A stretch of 64,000 nucleotides of DNA from an uncultured Collinsella sp. (lineage in GTDB: Bacteria; Actinomycetota; Coriobacteriia; Coriobacteriales; Coriobacteriaceae): contig CATYZE010000003.1 in the NCBI GenBank assembly GCA_958415525.1, forward strand, positions 62,001 to 126,000, read 5' to 3'. The notes under the pieces are model-generated. The model worked only from the letters and a program-made list of their open reading frames with translations. It had not been told where the DNA came from and did no database searches. Shown here piece after piece: positions 54,507-61,930 of the stretch (position 1 is the stretch's first letter; every line of letters starts with the position of its first letter). A program made the translations under genes and the position numbers.

Positions 54507-54543
54507 AAAGCCGCCCGCGAGCACAACGCTCGCGGGCGGCTTT
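54507..54543 (+). terminator. Terminator after DUF362 gene
   Basis: AAAGCCGCCCGCGAGC-ACAAC-GCTCGCGGGCGGCTTT is a perfect 16-bp stem ending in TTT. Confidence 0.88.
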
Positions 54544-54544
54544 C

Positions 54545-54668
54545 CGGAAGTATGCGGCAAATTTCGAGACCGCCGAGCACACGACGTTTTTTGGCAACAA
54601 AACCCCTGATAAATTGTTGGTAAAACTGCGGTCTGGTCGGCAGTTCCAGATTTTGCCGCATACTTCCG
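54545..54668. repeat. 124-bp inverted-repeat element
   Basis: The arms CGGAAGTATGCGGCAAA (54545-54561) and their perfect complement (54652-54668) enclose a core with a nested AGACCGC/GCGGTCT pair. The layout resembles the 155-bp elements, with a long perfect outer stem and an inner hairpin, but the sequence is different. Confidence 0.8.
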
Positions 54669-54709
54669 AAAATAGGGGGTCAGATAAAGCCCCAGACGTT
54701 GCTTTTTGC

Positions 54710-55675
54710 CTAAAAATACTCGTCGAGGAAGTTGTTGACTGTGTTCCAGTAGAGCTCGGGGTCAACTTGCGCGCTCTTGGCGTGGGCGGCGCCATGAATG
54801 GTGAGCTTTTGCTTGGCTTTGCTGGCGCACGCGTCGTAGTTTTGGTCGAGCATGTCGTACGGCACAAAGGTGTCCTGGTCGCCGTGGATAAACAGCATGG
54901 GAACCGTCGCGTGTTTGAGTTGCTCCACACTGCTCGCCTTATGAAAGTCGTAGCCCGCGCGCACGTTGCACACCAAGTTTGCTACATCGAGCAAGGGAAA
55001 GCTGGGCAGGCCGAACACGTCCTTGAGCTGCAGGGAAAACTCGTCCCAAACACTCGTATAACCACAGTCCTCGATAATGCATTTCACGTTTGCGGGCAGA
55101 GATTCCCCCGCGACGTTCATGGCGGTTGCCGCACCCATCGACTCGCCAAAGACCAGGATGCGCGCCTCGGGGTCAGCTGCGACGATCCGCCCAATCCATG
55201 CAACGACATCGAGGCGCTCGGGCCAGCCCATGCCGATATAGTCGCCGCCGGAGCGCTCGTGGGCGCGGGCGGCAGGCGCGAGCACGTTCATGCCGCGGTC
55301 GTGGAAGCGCTTGGCGTATCGGGCCATGCCGATGGGCTCGTTGGTATATCCATGCAGGCAGACGGCGTAATCGTGGGTGTTCTCCGAGGCGGCAAAATAC
55401 CAAGCGGCAAGTTCGGTTCCGTCATCTGCGGTGAGGCTGCTGCTCTCGCGATTCTCTTTAAACCACGCCCGCGCCTCGGTTTCCTCGGCATCCGGCTGCT
55501 CGCCTTCTTTGTCGTTCTTGCTATCCTGCATCATCTTCATGGTGTAGGGCGCTTGGGGATTCAGGGCAAAGTCAAACAAAAAGTTGCCGGCAAACCCCAG
55601 CAGCGCGACAACGAGCACCAGCGCAACGACGCCGGCTATCTTGAGCTTTCGATGGGAACGTGCGTTTTGAGACAT
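54710..55675 (-). CDS. Membrane-anchored alpha/beta hydrolase
   Basis: This 321-residue protein has an N-terminal membrane helix (IAGVVALVLVVALLGFAGNF) and an extracytoplasmic alpha/beta-hydrolase domain. The catalytic Ser lies in VFGESMGAATAM, the Asp in FIHGDQDTFVP and the His in IHGAAHAKS. The oxyanion region is VCLHGYTNEP. It resembles YqkD/BEM46-type hydrolases of unknown substrate. The start at 55675 follows AAAGCCTC with a weak ribosome site. Two similar palindromes (55695-55710 and 55740-55755) lie just upstream and may control it. Confidence 0.87.
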   Translation of the reverse strand: MSQNARSHRKLKIAGVVALVLVVALLGFAGNFLFDFALNPQAPYTMKMMQDSKNDKEGEQPDAEETEARAWFKENRESSSLTADDGTELAAWYFAASENTHDYAVCLHGYTNEPIGMARYAKRFHDRGMNVLAPAARAHERSGGDYIGMGWPERLDVVAWIGRIVAADPEARILVFGESMGAATAMNVAGESLPANVKCIIEDCGYTSVWDEFSLQLKDVFGLPSFPLLDVANLVCNVRAGYDFHKASSVEQLKHATVPMLFIHGDQDTFVPYDMLDQNYDACASKAKQKLTIHGAAHAKSAQVDPELYWNTVNNFLDEYF

Positions 55676-55694
55676 AAGAGGCTTTCCTATAAGA

Positions 55695-55755
55695 TGTTAA
55701 TACATCAACATTTAATGCAAGCGCATTATGGACGTTCGCCGTTGATGCGTCAACA
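55695..55755. promoter_or_regulatory. Pair of similar palindromes before hydrolase
   Basis: TGTTAATACATCAACA (55695-55710) and CGTTGATGCGTCAACA (55740-55755) share a GTT-x-A-T-x-C-x-TCAACA pattern and have the same dyad layout, 45 bp apart centre to centre. That is about four helical turns, which fits a dimeric repressor binding twice. Confidence 0.4.
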
Positions 55756-55861
55756 GGCAAAGAATGGGTAAACAAAGGGTCACGTATGGTGCAAATTTCG
55801 CACGTACCTAGACGCTTTGATATAGTGTTGAGAACTCTTTACGTTGGAGGATGTAACCGGC

Positions 55862-56545
55862 ATGTCCGATTCGAGCGACAGTTCTAAGCCGCGACCCAAG
55901 ACCGCGGCCGTTCCACACTACACGGTGGGCGAGGAGATCATGAACTCCGTCACCCACGGTGTCGGCTGCCTGCTGGGCATCGCGGGCCTGGTGCTCCTGA
56001 TCGTATTCGCTGCCCTGCGCGGCGGAGGCCCGGCCCATATGGCCGCGGCAATTGTCTATGGCGTCAGCATTATCCTCGAATACCTAGCCTCTACGCTCTA
56101 CCACGCGATTCAGCCCGCGCGCGCCAAGCGCGTGTTTCGCATCATCGACCATAGCTGCATCTACCTGCTCATAGCCGGCAGCTATACCCCGTTTTGCCTT
56201 ATCACGCTCGCAAACGACGGCGGCCCCGCGCTGTTCTTTGCCGTATGGGCTATTGCCATTGTCGGCATCGCCCTCGAGTGCTTTATGCGCGAGCGTCAAC
56301 CGCACTGGGTAAGCGGCCTGGTCTACCTGCTGATGGGCTGGCTCGTTGTCTTTAAGCTGCCCGACCTGGTGGCACTGCTCAACCCCGTGGCACTTGCCCT
56401 GCTCGCCGTCGGCGGCGTGTGCTACACCGTGGGCGTGCCGTTCTATATCGCAAAAAACGTGCGCTATCTGCACAGCGTGTTCCACCTGTGGGTGCTCGCC
56501 GGTAGCATCTTCCAGTTCATGGCGGTGATCCTCTTCGTAATCTAG
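55862..56545 (+). CDS. Hemolysin III family membrane protein (PAQR-like)
   Basis: This 227-residue protein has seven predicted helices and belongs to the hemolysin III/YqfA branch of the PAQR superfamily. Key residues are in HGVGCLLG, STLYHAIQPARAKRVFRIIDHSCIYLLIAGSYTP (the conserved S, H and D-H motif, given here as the stretch near residues 82-118) and the closing LHSVFHLWVL histidines. Together these form the putative zinc site. Despite the name, hemolytic activity is proven for few members; a role in membrane lipid metabolism is suspected. The ATG at 55862 is chosen, with GGAGG at 55846-55850 at a slightly long spacing. Confidence 0.87.
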   Translation: MSDSSDSSKPRPKTAAVPHYTVGEEIMNSVTHGVGCLLGIAGLVLLIVFAALRGGGPAHMAAAIVYGVSIILEYLASTLYHAIQPARAKRVFRIIDHSCIYLLIAGSYTPFCLITLANDGGPALFFAVWAIAIVGIALECFMRERQPHWVSGLVYLLMGWLVVFKLPDLVALLNPVALALLAVGGVCYTVGVPFYIAKNVRYLHSVFHLWVLAGSIFQFMAVILFVI

Positions 56546-56655
56546 CGACCACGCCTGCGCGCCCGCGTCCTCGTTTGGGCGCCGGCGCCATTGCCGTATC
56601 CGCAATCAACGTTTTAACCTGACGTCCCGAATCTTGGAGGTTCGAGAAACTCCCG

Positions 56656-58029
56656 ATGGACATAACCATCTCCCTTATCACCACCCTCGTTTTGACCCTC
56701 ATCAACGGCTACTTCTCCATGTCCGAGATGGCCCTCACCACGGCCAAGCGCGCCGTGCTGGAGCACGAGGCCGAGGAGGGCGACAAGCGCGCCGAGCGTG
56801 CCATTAAACTGGCGGCCGACTCCGACCAGCTGCTGGCCACCATCCAGGTCGCCATCACGCTCGTGGGTTTCGCCTCGTCCGCCGTCGCCTCGACGAGCCT
56901 GTCCGACCCGCTCGCCACGTGGCTCATGAGCTTTGGCATCGCGCCGCTTTCCGCCATCGCGCGCGGCCTGGCGCCGGTCATCATCACCGTCGCCGTCGCC
57001 TTTGTGTCCATCGTGATCGGCGAGCTCGTGCCCAAGCGCATTGGCCTCGCTAACGCCGAGGGCGTATCCAAGCAGGTCGTGGGACCGCTCTCCGTGTTCC
57101 AAAAGATCGCCCGCCCGCTCGTGTGGCTGACCGGTGCCTGCTCCGACGGCCTGGCCCGCATCCTGCGCATCAAGAGCGCCGATGACCGCCAGAACGTCTC
57201 GGAAGAAGAGATTAAGTACATGGTCTCGGAGCAGGACGACCTGCTCGACGAGGAAAAGCGCATGATCCACGAGATCTTCGACCTGGGCGACACCGTTGCC
57301 CGCGAGGTCATGGTGCCGCGCGTGGACACTACCATGTGCGAGGACGACGAGACGGTCGCCGACGTGCTGTCCACCATGCGCCAGACCGGCTTTAGCCGCA
57401 TCCCCGTCTATCACGAGGATCCCGACAACGTCGCCGGCATCGCGCACATCAAGGACCTGATCCAGCCTTCGCTCGACGGCAAGGGCGACCAGCCCATCGC
57501 CGACTTTTTGCGCGACGCCACCTTTGTGCCCGACACCAAGGACATCCTGCCGTTGCTGTCCGAGATGCAGACCTCGCACGACCAGATCGTAGTGGTTGTG
57601 GACGAGTACGGTGGCACGGCCGGCATCATCACCATCGAGGACATCGTCGAGGAGATCGTGGGCGAGATCGAGGACGAGTTCGACCCCGACAACAAGTACC
57701 TCACGCGCCTTTCGCGCCGCGAGTGGCTCGTTGATGGGCGTTTTTCGTGCGATGACGCGATTGAGCTTGGTTGGCCGCTCGAGGAAAGCGATGATTATGA
57801 GACCATCGCCGGCTGGATCTTGGAGCTTTGTGACTCGGTGCCCGACATCGGAGAGGTGTTTGAGGTCGCGGGGTACAAGTTTAAAGTTCAGTCGATGCGT
57901 GGCCAGCGCATCTCGCTCATTCGCGTGATCGCTCCGGCCGAAACCGATAAGAAGGATTCCGAGTCTTCGGTAGACGAGCCGGCGGCGTCGGGTGCGGGCT
58001 CTGTGGATCCGCACGATGGCGACGAGTAG
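56656..58029 (+). CDS. CNNM/CorC family transporter (hemolysin C-like)
   Basis: This 457-residue membrane protein has a DUF21/CNNM transmembrane domain (residues 1-190), two CBS domains (about 205-335; VPRVDTTMCEDDETVADVL and VVDEYGGTAGIITIEDIVEEI) and a CorC_HlyC C-terminal domain (about 350-430). CNNM/CorC proteins are linked to Mg2+ (and Co2+) export or homeostasis. The DEYGG-GI-T-ED segment is the hallmark of the group. TTGGAGG precedes the start. It is followed by the cyanophycin-synthetase-like gene after about 24 bases. Magnesium handling also features in the mgtE-like/NRAMP pair at 62-64 kb. Confidence 0.9.
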   Translation: MDITISLITTLVLTLINGYFSMSEMALTTAKRAVLEHEAEEGDKRAERAIKLAADSDQLLATIQVAITLVGFASSAVASTSLSDPLATWLMSFGIAPLSAIARGLAPVIITVAVAFVSIVIGELVPKRIGLANAEGVSKQVVGPLSVFQKIARPLVWLTGACSDGLARILRIKSADDRQNVSEEEIKYMVSEQDDLLDEEKRMIHEIFDLGDTVAREVMVPRVDTTMCEDDETVADVLSTMRQTGFSRIPVYHEDPDNVAGIAHIKDLIQPSLDGKGDQPIADFLRDATFVPDTKDILPLLSEMQTSHDQIVVVVDEYGGTAGIITIEDIVEEIVGEIEDEFDPDNKYLTRLSRREWLVDGRFSCDDAIELGWPLEESDDYETIAGWILELCDSVPDIGEVFEVAGYKFKVQSMRGQRISLIRVIAPAETDKKDSESSVDEPAASGAGSVDPHDGDE

Positions 58030-58053
58030 GGCAAGGAAGAGTAGGGGAGAGTT

Positions 58054-58863
58054 ATGGCAGGCCTGTTCAACATTCTTAAGGTCACCGTCAGCGAGGACAA
58101 GATCTGCGCGCATGTGCTGGTGAACCCCGGCATGCCGCTCATGACCTCGGAGGATATCGAGGCCACGGCGCGCGTGTACTACCTGGTGCCGGCGATTGCC
58201 AAGCACCTGTGCCTGGGCGATTCCGGCCGCGAGTTCCAGGACTGCATGGGTCAGACCGAGCTCTGCCACCTGCTGGAGCACGTGACGGTCGAGCTCATGA
58301 ACGAGACCGGTCTTGCCGGTAGCATCTCGTGCGGCCGCACGCGCGTAAGCGAGCATGACGAGCGTGTCTTTGAGGTCGAGCTTTCGTGTCCCGACGACGC
58401 ACTGGCCATCGGTGCGCTGTCGTCGGCCACCTTTATGATGGACTGGGCGTACCTGCACGCCGACCAGCCTGCCCCCGACGTGGAAGGCACGGTCGCGGGC
58501 CTGCGCAACCTGGTGCTGGGCATGCGCGCCGAGGCCGAGGGCAAGGATCCTCACGAGGCCGTCGCTGCTGCGAACGGCGAAGATGCTGCCGAGGACGAGG
58601 GTGCTGACGAGGGCGATGTGCCGGTCGACGCCGAGCCCGTTCCCACCGAGCCCCAGGGCGTCCCCAACTTTGACGACGAGCCCCAGGTGGCGATTGATAC
58701 CGAGGGCGCGGTTGCCGAGAACCACGAGGCCTCCGCTGCCGTCTTTGGCGGTGCGGCGACAGTTCCGGCAGGACCTGCGCATGAGGGCGGCCTGCCGCTC
58801 GTGGACGGCGCCGGCGAGGACCCGGGTGCCACGGTGGCCATGCCGGCTATGCCTCAGGAGTAG
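58054..58863 (+). CDS. Stand-alone cyanophycin synthetase N-domain-like protein
   Basis: Residues 1 to about 150 of this 269-residue protein resemble the N-terminal domain of cyanophycin synthetase: GQTELCHLLEHVTVELMNET followed by G-x-T-R-V and a strand F-E-V-E-L. In the large enzyme this domain helps hold the growing chain. The ATP-grasp and Mur-ligase domains are absent. From about 150 on the chain is low-complexity, rich in Glu, Ala, Pro and Asp, with no recognised domain. AGGAAGAGTAGGGGAGAG precedes the ATG. It follows the CorC-like gene closely. The function is unknown; the resemblance was judged by eye. Confidence 0.6.
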   Translation: MAGLFNILKVTVSEDKICAHVLVNPGMPLMTSEDIEATARVYYLVPAIAKHLCLGDSGREFQDCMGQTELCHLLEHVTVELMNETGLAGSISCGRTRVSEHDERVFEVELSCPDDALAIGALSSATFMMDWAYLHADQPAPDVEGTVAGLRNLVLGMRAEAEGKDPHEAVAAANGEDAAEDEGADEGDVPVDAEPVPTEPQGVPNFDDEPQVAIDTEGAVAENHEASAAVFGGAATVPAGPAHEGGLPLVDGAGEDPGATVAMPAMPQE

Positions 58864-58942
58864 GCCTACGCGTTTATCACCATCACGTACCTGCGCCTTT
58901 GCCGTACGCAGATGAGCGGAGCGGCAAGTGATGCGCTGCGGG

Positions 58943-58948
58943 TATAAT
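58943..58948 (+). promoter_or_regulatory. Candidate -10 box for YtxH operon
   Basis: A perfect TATAAT lies 52 bp before the YtxH start codon. The region 17 bp upstream does not hold a good -35. Confidence 0.45.
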
Positions 58949-58999
58949 GGACAGCATTCAAACGGTGGGCACCGACGTGCCCGCAGGAGAGGAATGATC

Positions 59000-59389
59000 A
59001 TGGGTAAGACTTTCAGCTTTGTCTCCGGCGCACTTTTTGGTGCTGCTGCCGGCGCTATTATCGGTGTTGCTCTGGCCCCGCGCTCGGGCGCCGAGACCCG
59101 CGCCATGGCTGCCGATATCGCCAACGACGCCTGGGACAATATGCGCGACACCTACGAGCACAGCGCCGAGGAGGCCCGTGCCGCGGTGAATGACTTTGGC
59201 CCGATGGTCGACGCCAAGACCGACGACCTGCGCGCCAAGGTCGACCTGGCCCGCGAGCGCATGGACCAGCTGCGCGAGCAGCTCAACGACGCCATTTCGG
59301 GCGGCAACGTGACGCCTGCCGCCGACGTCGTGGTCGAGAACGCCGTCGAGGCCGATACCGAGGCTGCGGAGCCCTCGACTGAGGCATAA
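59000..59389 (+). CDS. YtxH-domain protein
   Basis: This 129-residue protein has an N-terminal glycine-zipper-like membrane helix (SFVSGALFGAAAGAIIGVAL) followed by APRSG, the hallmark of the YtxH family, then a long charged helix and an acidic tail. YtxH proteins are small, membrane-associated and often stress-linked in Gram-positive bacteria; their molecular role is unknown. The start at 59000 has AGGAGAGG seven bases upstream and is preferred to the ATG at 58994. The stop codon overlaps the next start (TAATG), which ties it to the PRC-barrel protein. Confidence 0.82.
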   Translation: MGKTFSFVSGALFGAAAGAIIGVALAPRSGAETRAMAADIANDAWDNMRDTYEHSAEEARAAVNDFGPMVDAKTDDLRAKVDLARERMDQLREQLNDAISGGNVTPAADVVVENAVEADTEAAEPSTEA

Positions 59390-60144
59390 TGCGCGCCGGG
59401 GATTTTGTCGGCGCCAAGATCTATCGCAAGCCTACCGAGGACAAGCGCACCAAAAAGGACGGCACGCCGCGCAGCCCTAAAAAGCTCGGAAAGATTCACT
59501 TTCCGGTCTTTACCCCGGGCGGTACGCGCGTGGTCGGCTTTATGGTCCGCCAGTCCGATATCGCGGGCATGATCGAGCGTCCCGATCGATTCGTAGCGCT
59601 CGACGCCATTGGTGTCTACGAGGGCGCCATTGCGGTCGATGACGTCAAGGACACGTACGATGCCGCCGCCGCCAAGCGCCTCGACATCAACCTGGACGAT
59701 TGCATCATCTGGGTCGGTATGGACGTGCGCACGGAATCGGGCGACGTCGTGGGCTATTGCTCGGACGTTGAGTTCAAGCCACGCTCGGGCATCGTGCAGG
59801 CATTCTATGTGACCGCCGGTGCTGCTTCGAGTGTTTTGGTTGGTGACACGCAGGTGCCGCCGACGATGCTGCGCGGCTACGAGAACGGCGCGATGATTGT
59901 CTCGGACGAGGTCAAGGCGCTCGGGTATTCGGGCGGCGCGGCCGCCAAGGCTGCCGAGGCCAGTGTCGTGGTGGGCGATAAGGTCAAGAAGGGCGCCAAG
60001 GTGCTCGATGACAAGGGATCGGTCGCCGTGGACAAGGGCAGTCGCGCACTGGGCAAGCAGCTCGGCAAGACGCGCGGTATGTTCAAGGCCTTTAAGGACG
60101 AATATCAAAAGGCGAGCGGGGGCTCGTCAAAAGCTAGCAAATAG
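59389..60144 (+). CDS. PRC-barrel domain protein
   Basis: This is a 251-residue cytoplasmic protein. The first ~90 residues (FVGAKIYRKP...GKIHFPVFTPGGTRVVGFMVR) and a second segment (GMDVRTESGDVVGYCSDVEF) look like two PRC-barrel units, a small beta-barrel fold found in ribosome maturation and photosynthetic proteins. The remaining ~100 residues are Lys/Ala/Ser-rich and helical. The gene shares a base with the YtxH stop codon. The function is unknown, but another PRC-like segment begins the MgtE-like protein further on. Confidence 0.72.
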   Translation: MRAGDFVGAKIYRKPTEDKRTKKDGTPRSPKKLGKIHFPVFTPGGTRVVGFMVRQSDIAGMIERPDRFVALDAIGVYEGAIAVDDVKDTYDAAAAKRLDINLDDCIIWVGMDVRTESGDVVGYCSDVEFKPRSGIVQAFYVTAGAASSVLVGDTQVPPTMLRGYENGAMIVSDEVKALGYSGGAAAKAAEASVVVGDKVKKGAKVLDDKGSVAVDKGSRALGKQLGKTRGMFKAFKDEYQKASGGSSKASK

Positions 60145-60216
60145 CGACGTACCAAATGATGGGAGGCGAGCCGGAGACATGTTGCTCCGGCTCGCTGTGT
60201 TTATGGGGGAGGGCAC

Positions 60217-61623
60217 ATGCGCCAAAACGGATCCAACTTAAACGGGCGCTCCGGTGCGCGTCCGACGGCTCGCCGCGACCTGGGGCAGCTGCCCAGCGGT
60301 CAGCGCCGTCGCCGCCGTAAGCCCGGCGCGGTGTACCTCAACCATAGCCGCGGGTTTAGCGACCGCAGCGCGCGCATCGGCAACGGACGCACGCCGCGCC
60401 GGCCGTCCCGTCTGCCCTATGCGCTCATCGCCGTGGGCTGCGCGCTCGTGCTGTTTATCGCTGCCGTCGTGGGCTACGTCAACCGCAGCGTGGACGTGGA
60501 GCTCAACGGGCAAAAGACCGCGGTGCGCGTGGGTTCTACGCTGCAGAACCTTATCGACGACCAAAGCCTGACCGAAACGTACGACGCCGGCGACCTGTTG
60601 GCCGTCGACGATAGCGTGCTCAAGCGCCATGGCGGCGAAAAACTGTCGGTGAAGGTTGACGGTAAGCGCGTGAAGCAGGGCAAATGGGATAGTCGCGAGC
60701 TTACGGGCGGCGAGAAGGTGACGGTCAAGGATGGCCGCAACACCTACGAAAAGCACGAGGTCCAGGCCACGACTATCGAGCCCAAACTGACGGTCGAGGG
60801 CACGGGTGCCATTGAGTATGTCAAAACCTGGGGCGTCCAGGGCCGCTCCGAGGTATGGGTCGGCGAGCAGTCGGGCAAGACGCAGGACCGCGGCGAGGTC
60901 GTGCCCGCCACCGACTGCGTAGTCGAGTGCGCAAGCGTTGCGCCCAAGGGCAACGAAAAGTACGTGGCCCTGACATTTGACGAGGGTCCGAGCGGCGCGA
61001 CCAAGCAGATCTTGCAGGTGCTCAAGGAAAAGGGCGTGAGCGCCACGTTCTTCCTTTCGGGCGATGCCGCCGAGTCCTCGCCCGCCACGGCCAAGGCGAT
61101 TGTCGATGCCGGGTGCGAGGTCGGCTCCAATAGCTATAGCGACGATTCGCTCAAGGGCGAGGATCGCGAGACAGTGCGCATGCAGATCTCGAAGGGAACC
61201 GACGCCATCAAGTCGGCAACCGGCGTCAAGACGATGCTGCTGCGTGCCCCTTACGCCGCTTTTGACGAGCAAAATTGGATTGACTCGATGGACCTGGTGT
61301 CTGCCGTGGTCTCGTGGAATATCGACTCGGGCGACTGGTTGCTCAATGGTGCCGACGAGCAGGTCTCGACGGTGCTCGACTCGGTGACGCCGGGCAATAT
61401 CGTGCTGCTCACCGATAGCGACGAGTGCGCCGAGCAGACGCTCGAGGCGCTGCCGCAGATTATCGACGGCCTCGTTGCGGACGGCTACAAGATTGTGACG
61501 CTGAGCGACCTGGTCAAGACGGACACGTCGCTGAGCAAAAAGCTCACCTCGCTGACGAAGGTCACGATGCCCAAGAACGCCGTGTTCCCCCAACTCGCCG
61601 AGGACGACGAAACCACGGAGTAA
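60217..61623 (+). CDS. Membrane-anchored polysaccharide-deacetylase-like protein
   Basis: This 468-residue protein has a basic N-terminus, a membrane helix (residues about 67-90, PYALIAVGCALVLFIAAVVG), a DUF348/G5-like region (about 95-190) and a NodB-homology domain (about 245-450). Enzymes of this family deacetylate cell-wall glycans using a metal held by Asp-His-His. Here TFDDGP is TFDEGP, the H-(S/T)-x-x-H motif is replaced by SNSYSDDS, and the LLHD motif is VLLTDSDE. So the metal ligands look lost while the fold is kept. It may be a pseudoenzyme that binds wall polymer. AGGG precedes the ATG. Confidence 0.85.
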   Translation: MRQNGSNLNGRSGARPTARRDLGQLPSGQRRRRRKPGAVYLNHSRGFSDRSARIGNGRTPRRPSRLPYALIAVGCALVLFIAAVVGYVNRSVDVELNGQKTAVRVGSTLQNLIDDQSLTETYDAGDLLAVDDSVLKRHGGEKLSVKVDGKRVKQGKWDSRELTGGEKVTVKDGRNTYEKHEVQATTIEPKLTVEGTGAIEYVKTWGVQGRSEVWVGEQSGKTQDRGEVVPATDCVVECASVAPKGNEKYVALTFDEGPSGATKQILQVLKEKGVSATFFLSGDAAESSPATAKAIVDAGCEVGSNSYSDDSLKGEDRETVRMQISKGTDAIKSATGVKTMLLRAPYAAFDEQNWIDSMDLVSAVVSWNIDSGDWLLNGADEQVSTVLDSVTPGNIVLLTDSDECAEQTLEALPQIIDGLVADGYKIVTLSDLVKTDTSLSKKLTSLTKVTMPKNAVFPQLAEDDETTE

Positions 61624-61930
61624 TCCCCAACGGCTATGTCACGGATACGTCAGCGTTTGGTATGCCTGCAATGTGCAGCGCATAAATTCGGTGCCGCAGC
61701 GCGATGCTGATGCTATAGTTACTGCGGTTAATGAGGGTCAAGAGAAAGGTTGCAGGTGAAATCCAAACCTCGACCATACAGTCGATGACCCCATGCAGGT
61801 GCTTTTTGCGCATGCACGGGGTGTAAGCGTCGAGCGGCGTGCCGCCCGCGCATGCGTATACATATCCAATTGTCCACGGATGGCGTGCCCGTTTTGCCGC
61901 GGTCCGCAGGAATAATGATGGGGAGCACCA
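61624..61930. other. Gene-free leader region of MgtE-like gene
   Basis: These 307 bp hold the candidate promoter and the structured leader listed next, and no gene. Confidence 0.65.
61711..61930 (+). promoter_or_regulatory. Extended -10 promoter and structured 5' leader
   Basis: TGCTATAGT (61711-61719) is an extended -10, so the transcript should start near 61726 and have a leader of about 200 nt. The first part folds as a three-way junction: GGGTCA (61735-61740) with TGACCC (61786-61791), AGGTT (61747-61751) with AACCT (61766-61770), and CGAC (61771-61774) with GTCG (61781-61784). The downstream gene is MgtE-like, so a metal-sensing leader is plausible. It does not match the M-box or yybP-ykoY consensus as I remember them. 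Confidence 0.5.

Noticed and set aside
56614..59151. Minus-strand open frame of 845 codons spanning three plus-strand genes
   Set aside because: It crosses gene borders and the CorC, CphA-like and YtxH genes have clear ribosome sites and domains; it is a shadow.
61711..61930. M-box (ykoK) Mg2+ riboswitch or yybP-ykoY Mn2+ riboswitch
   Set aside because: The conserved core stretches of these classes, as I recall them, are not found; only a structured leader can be claimed.
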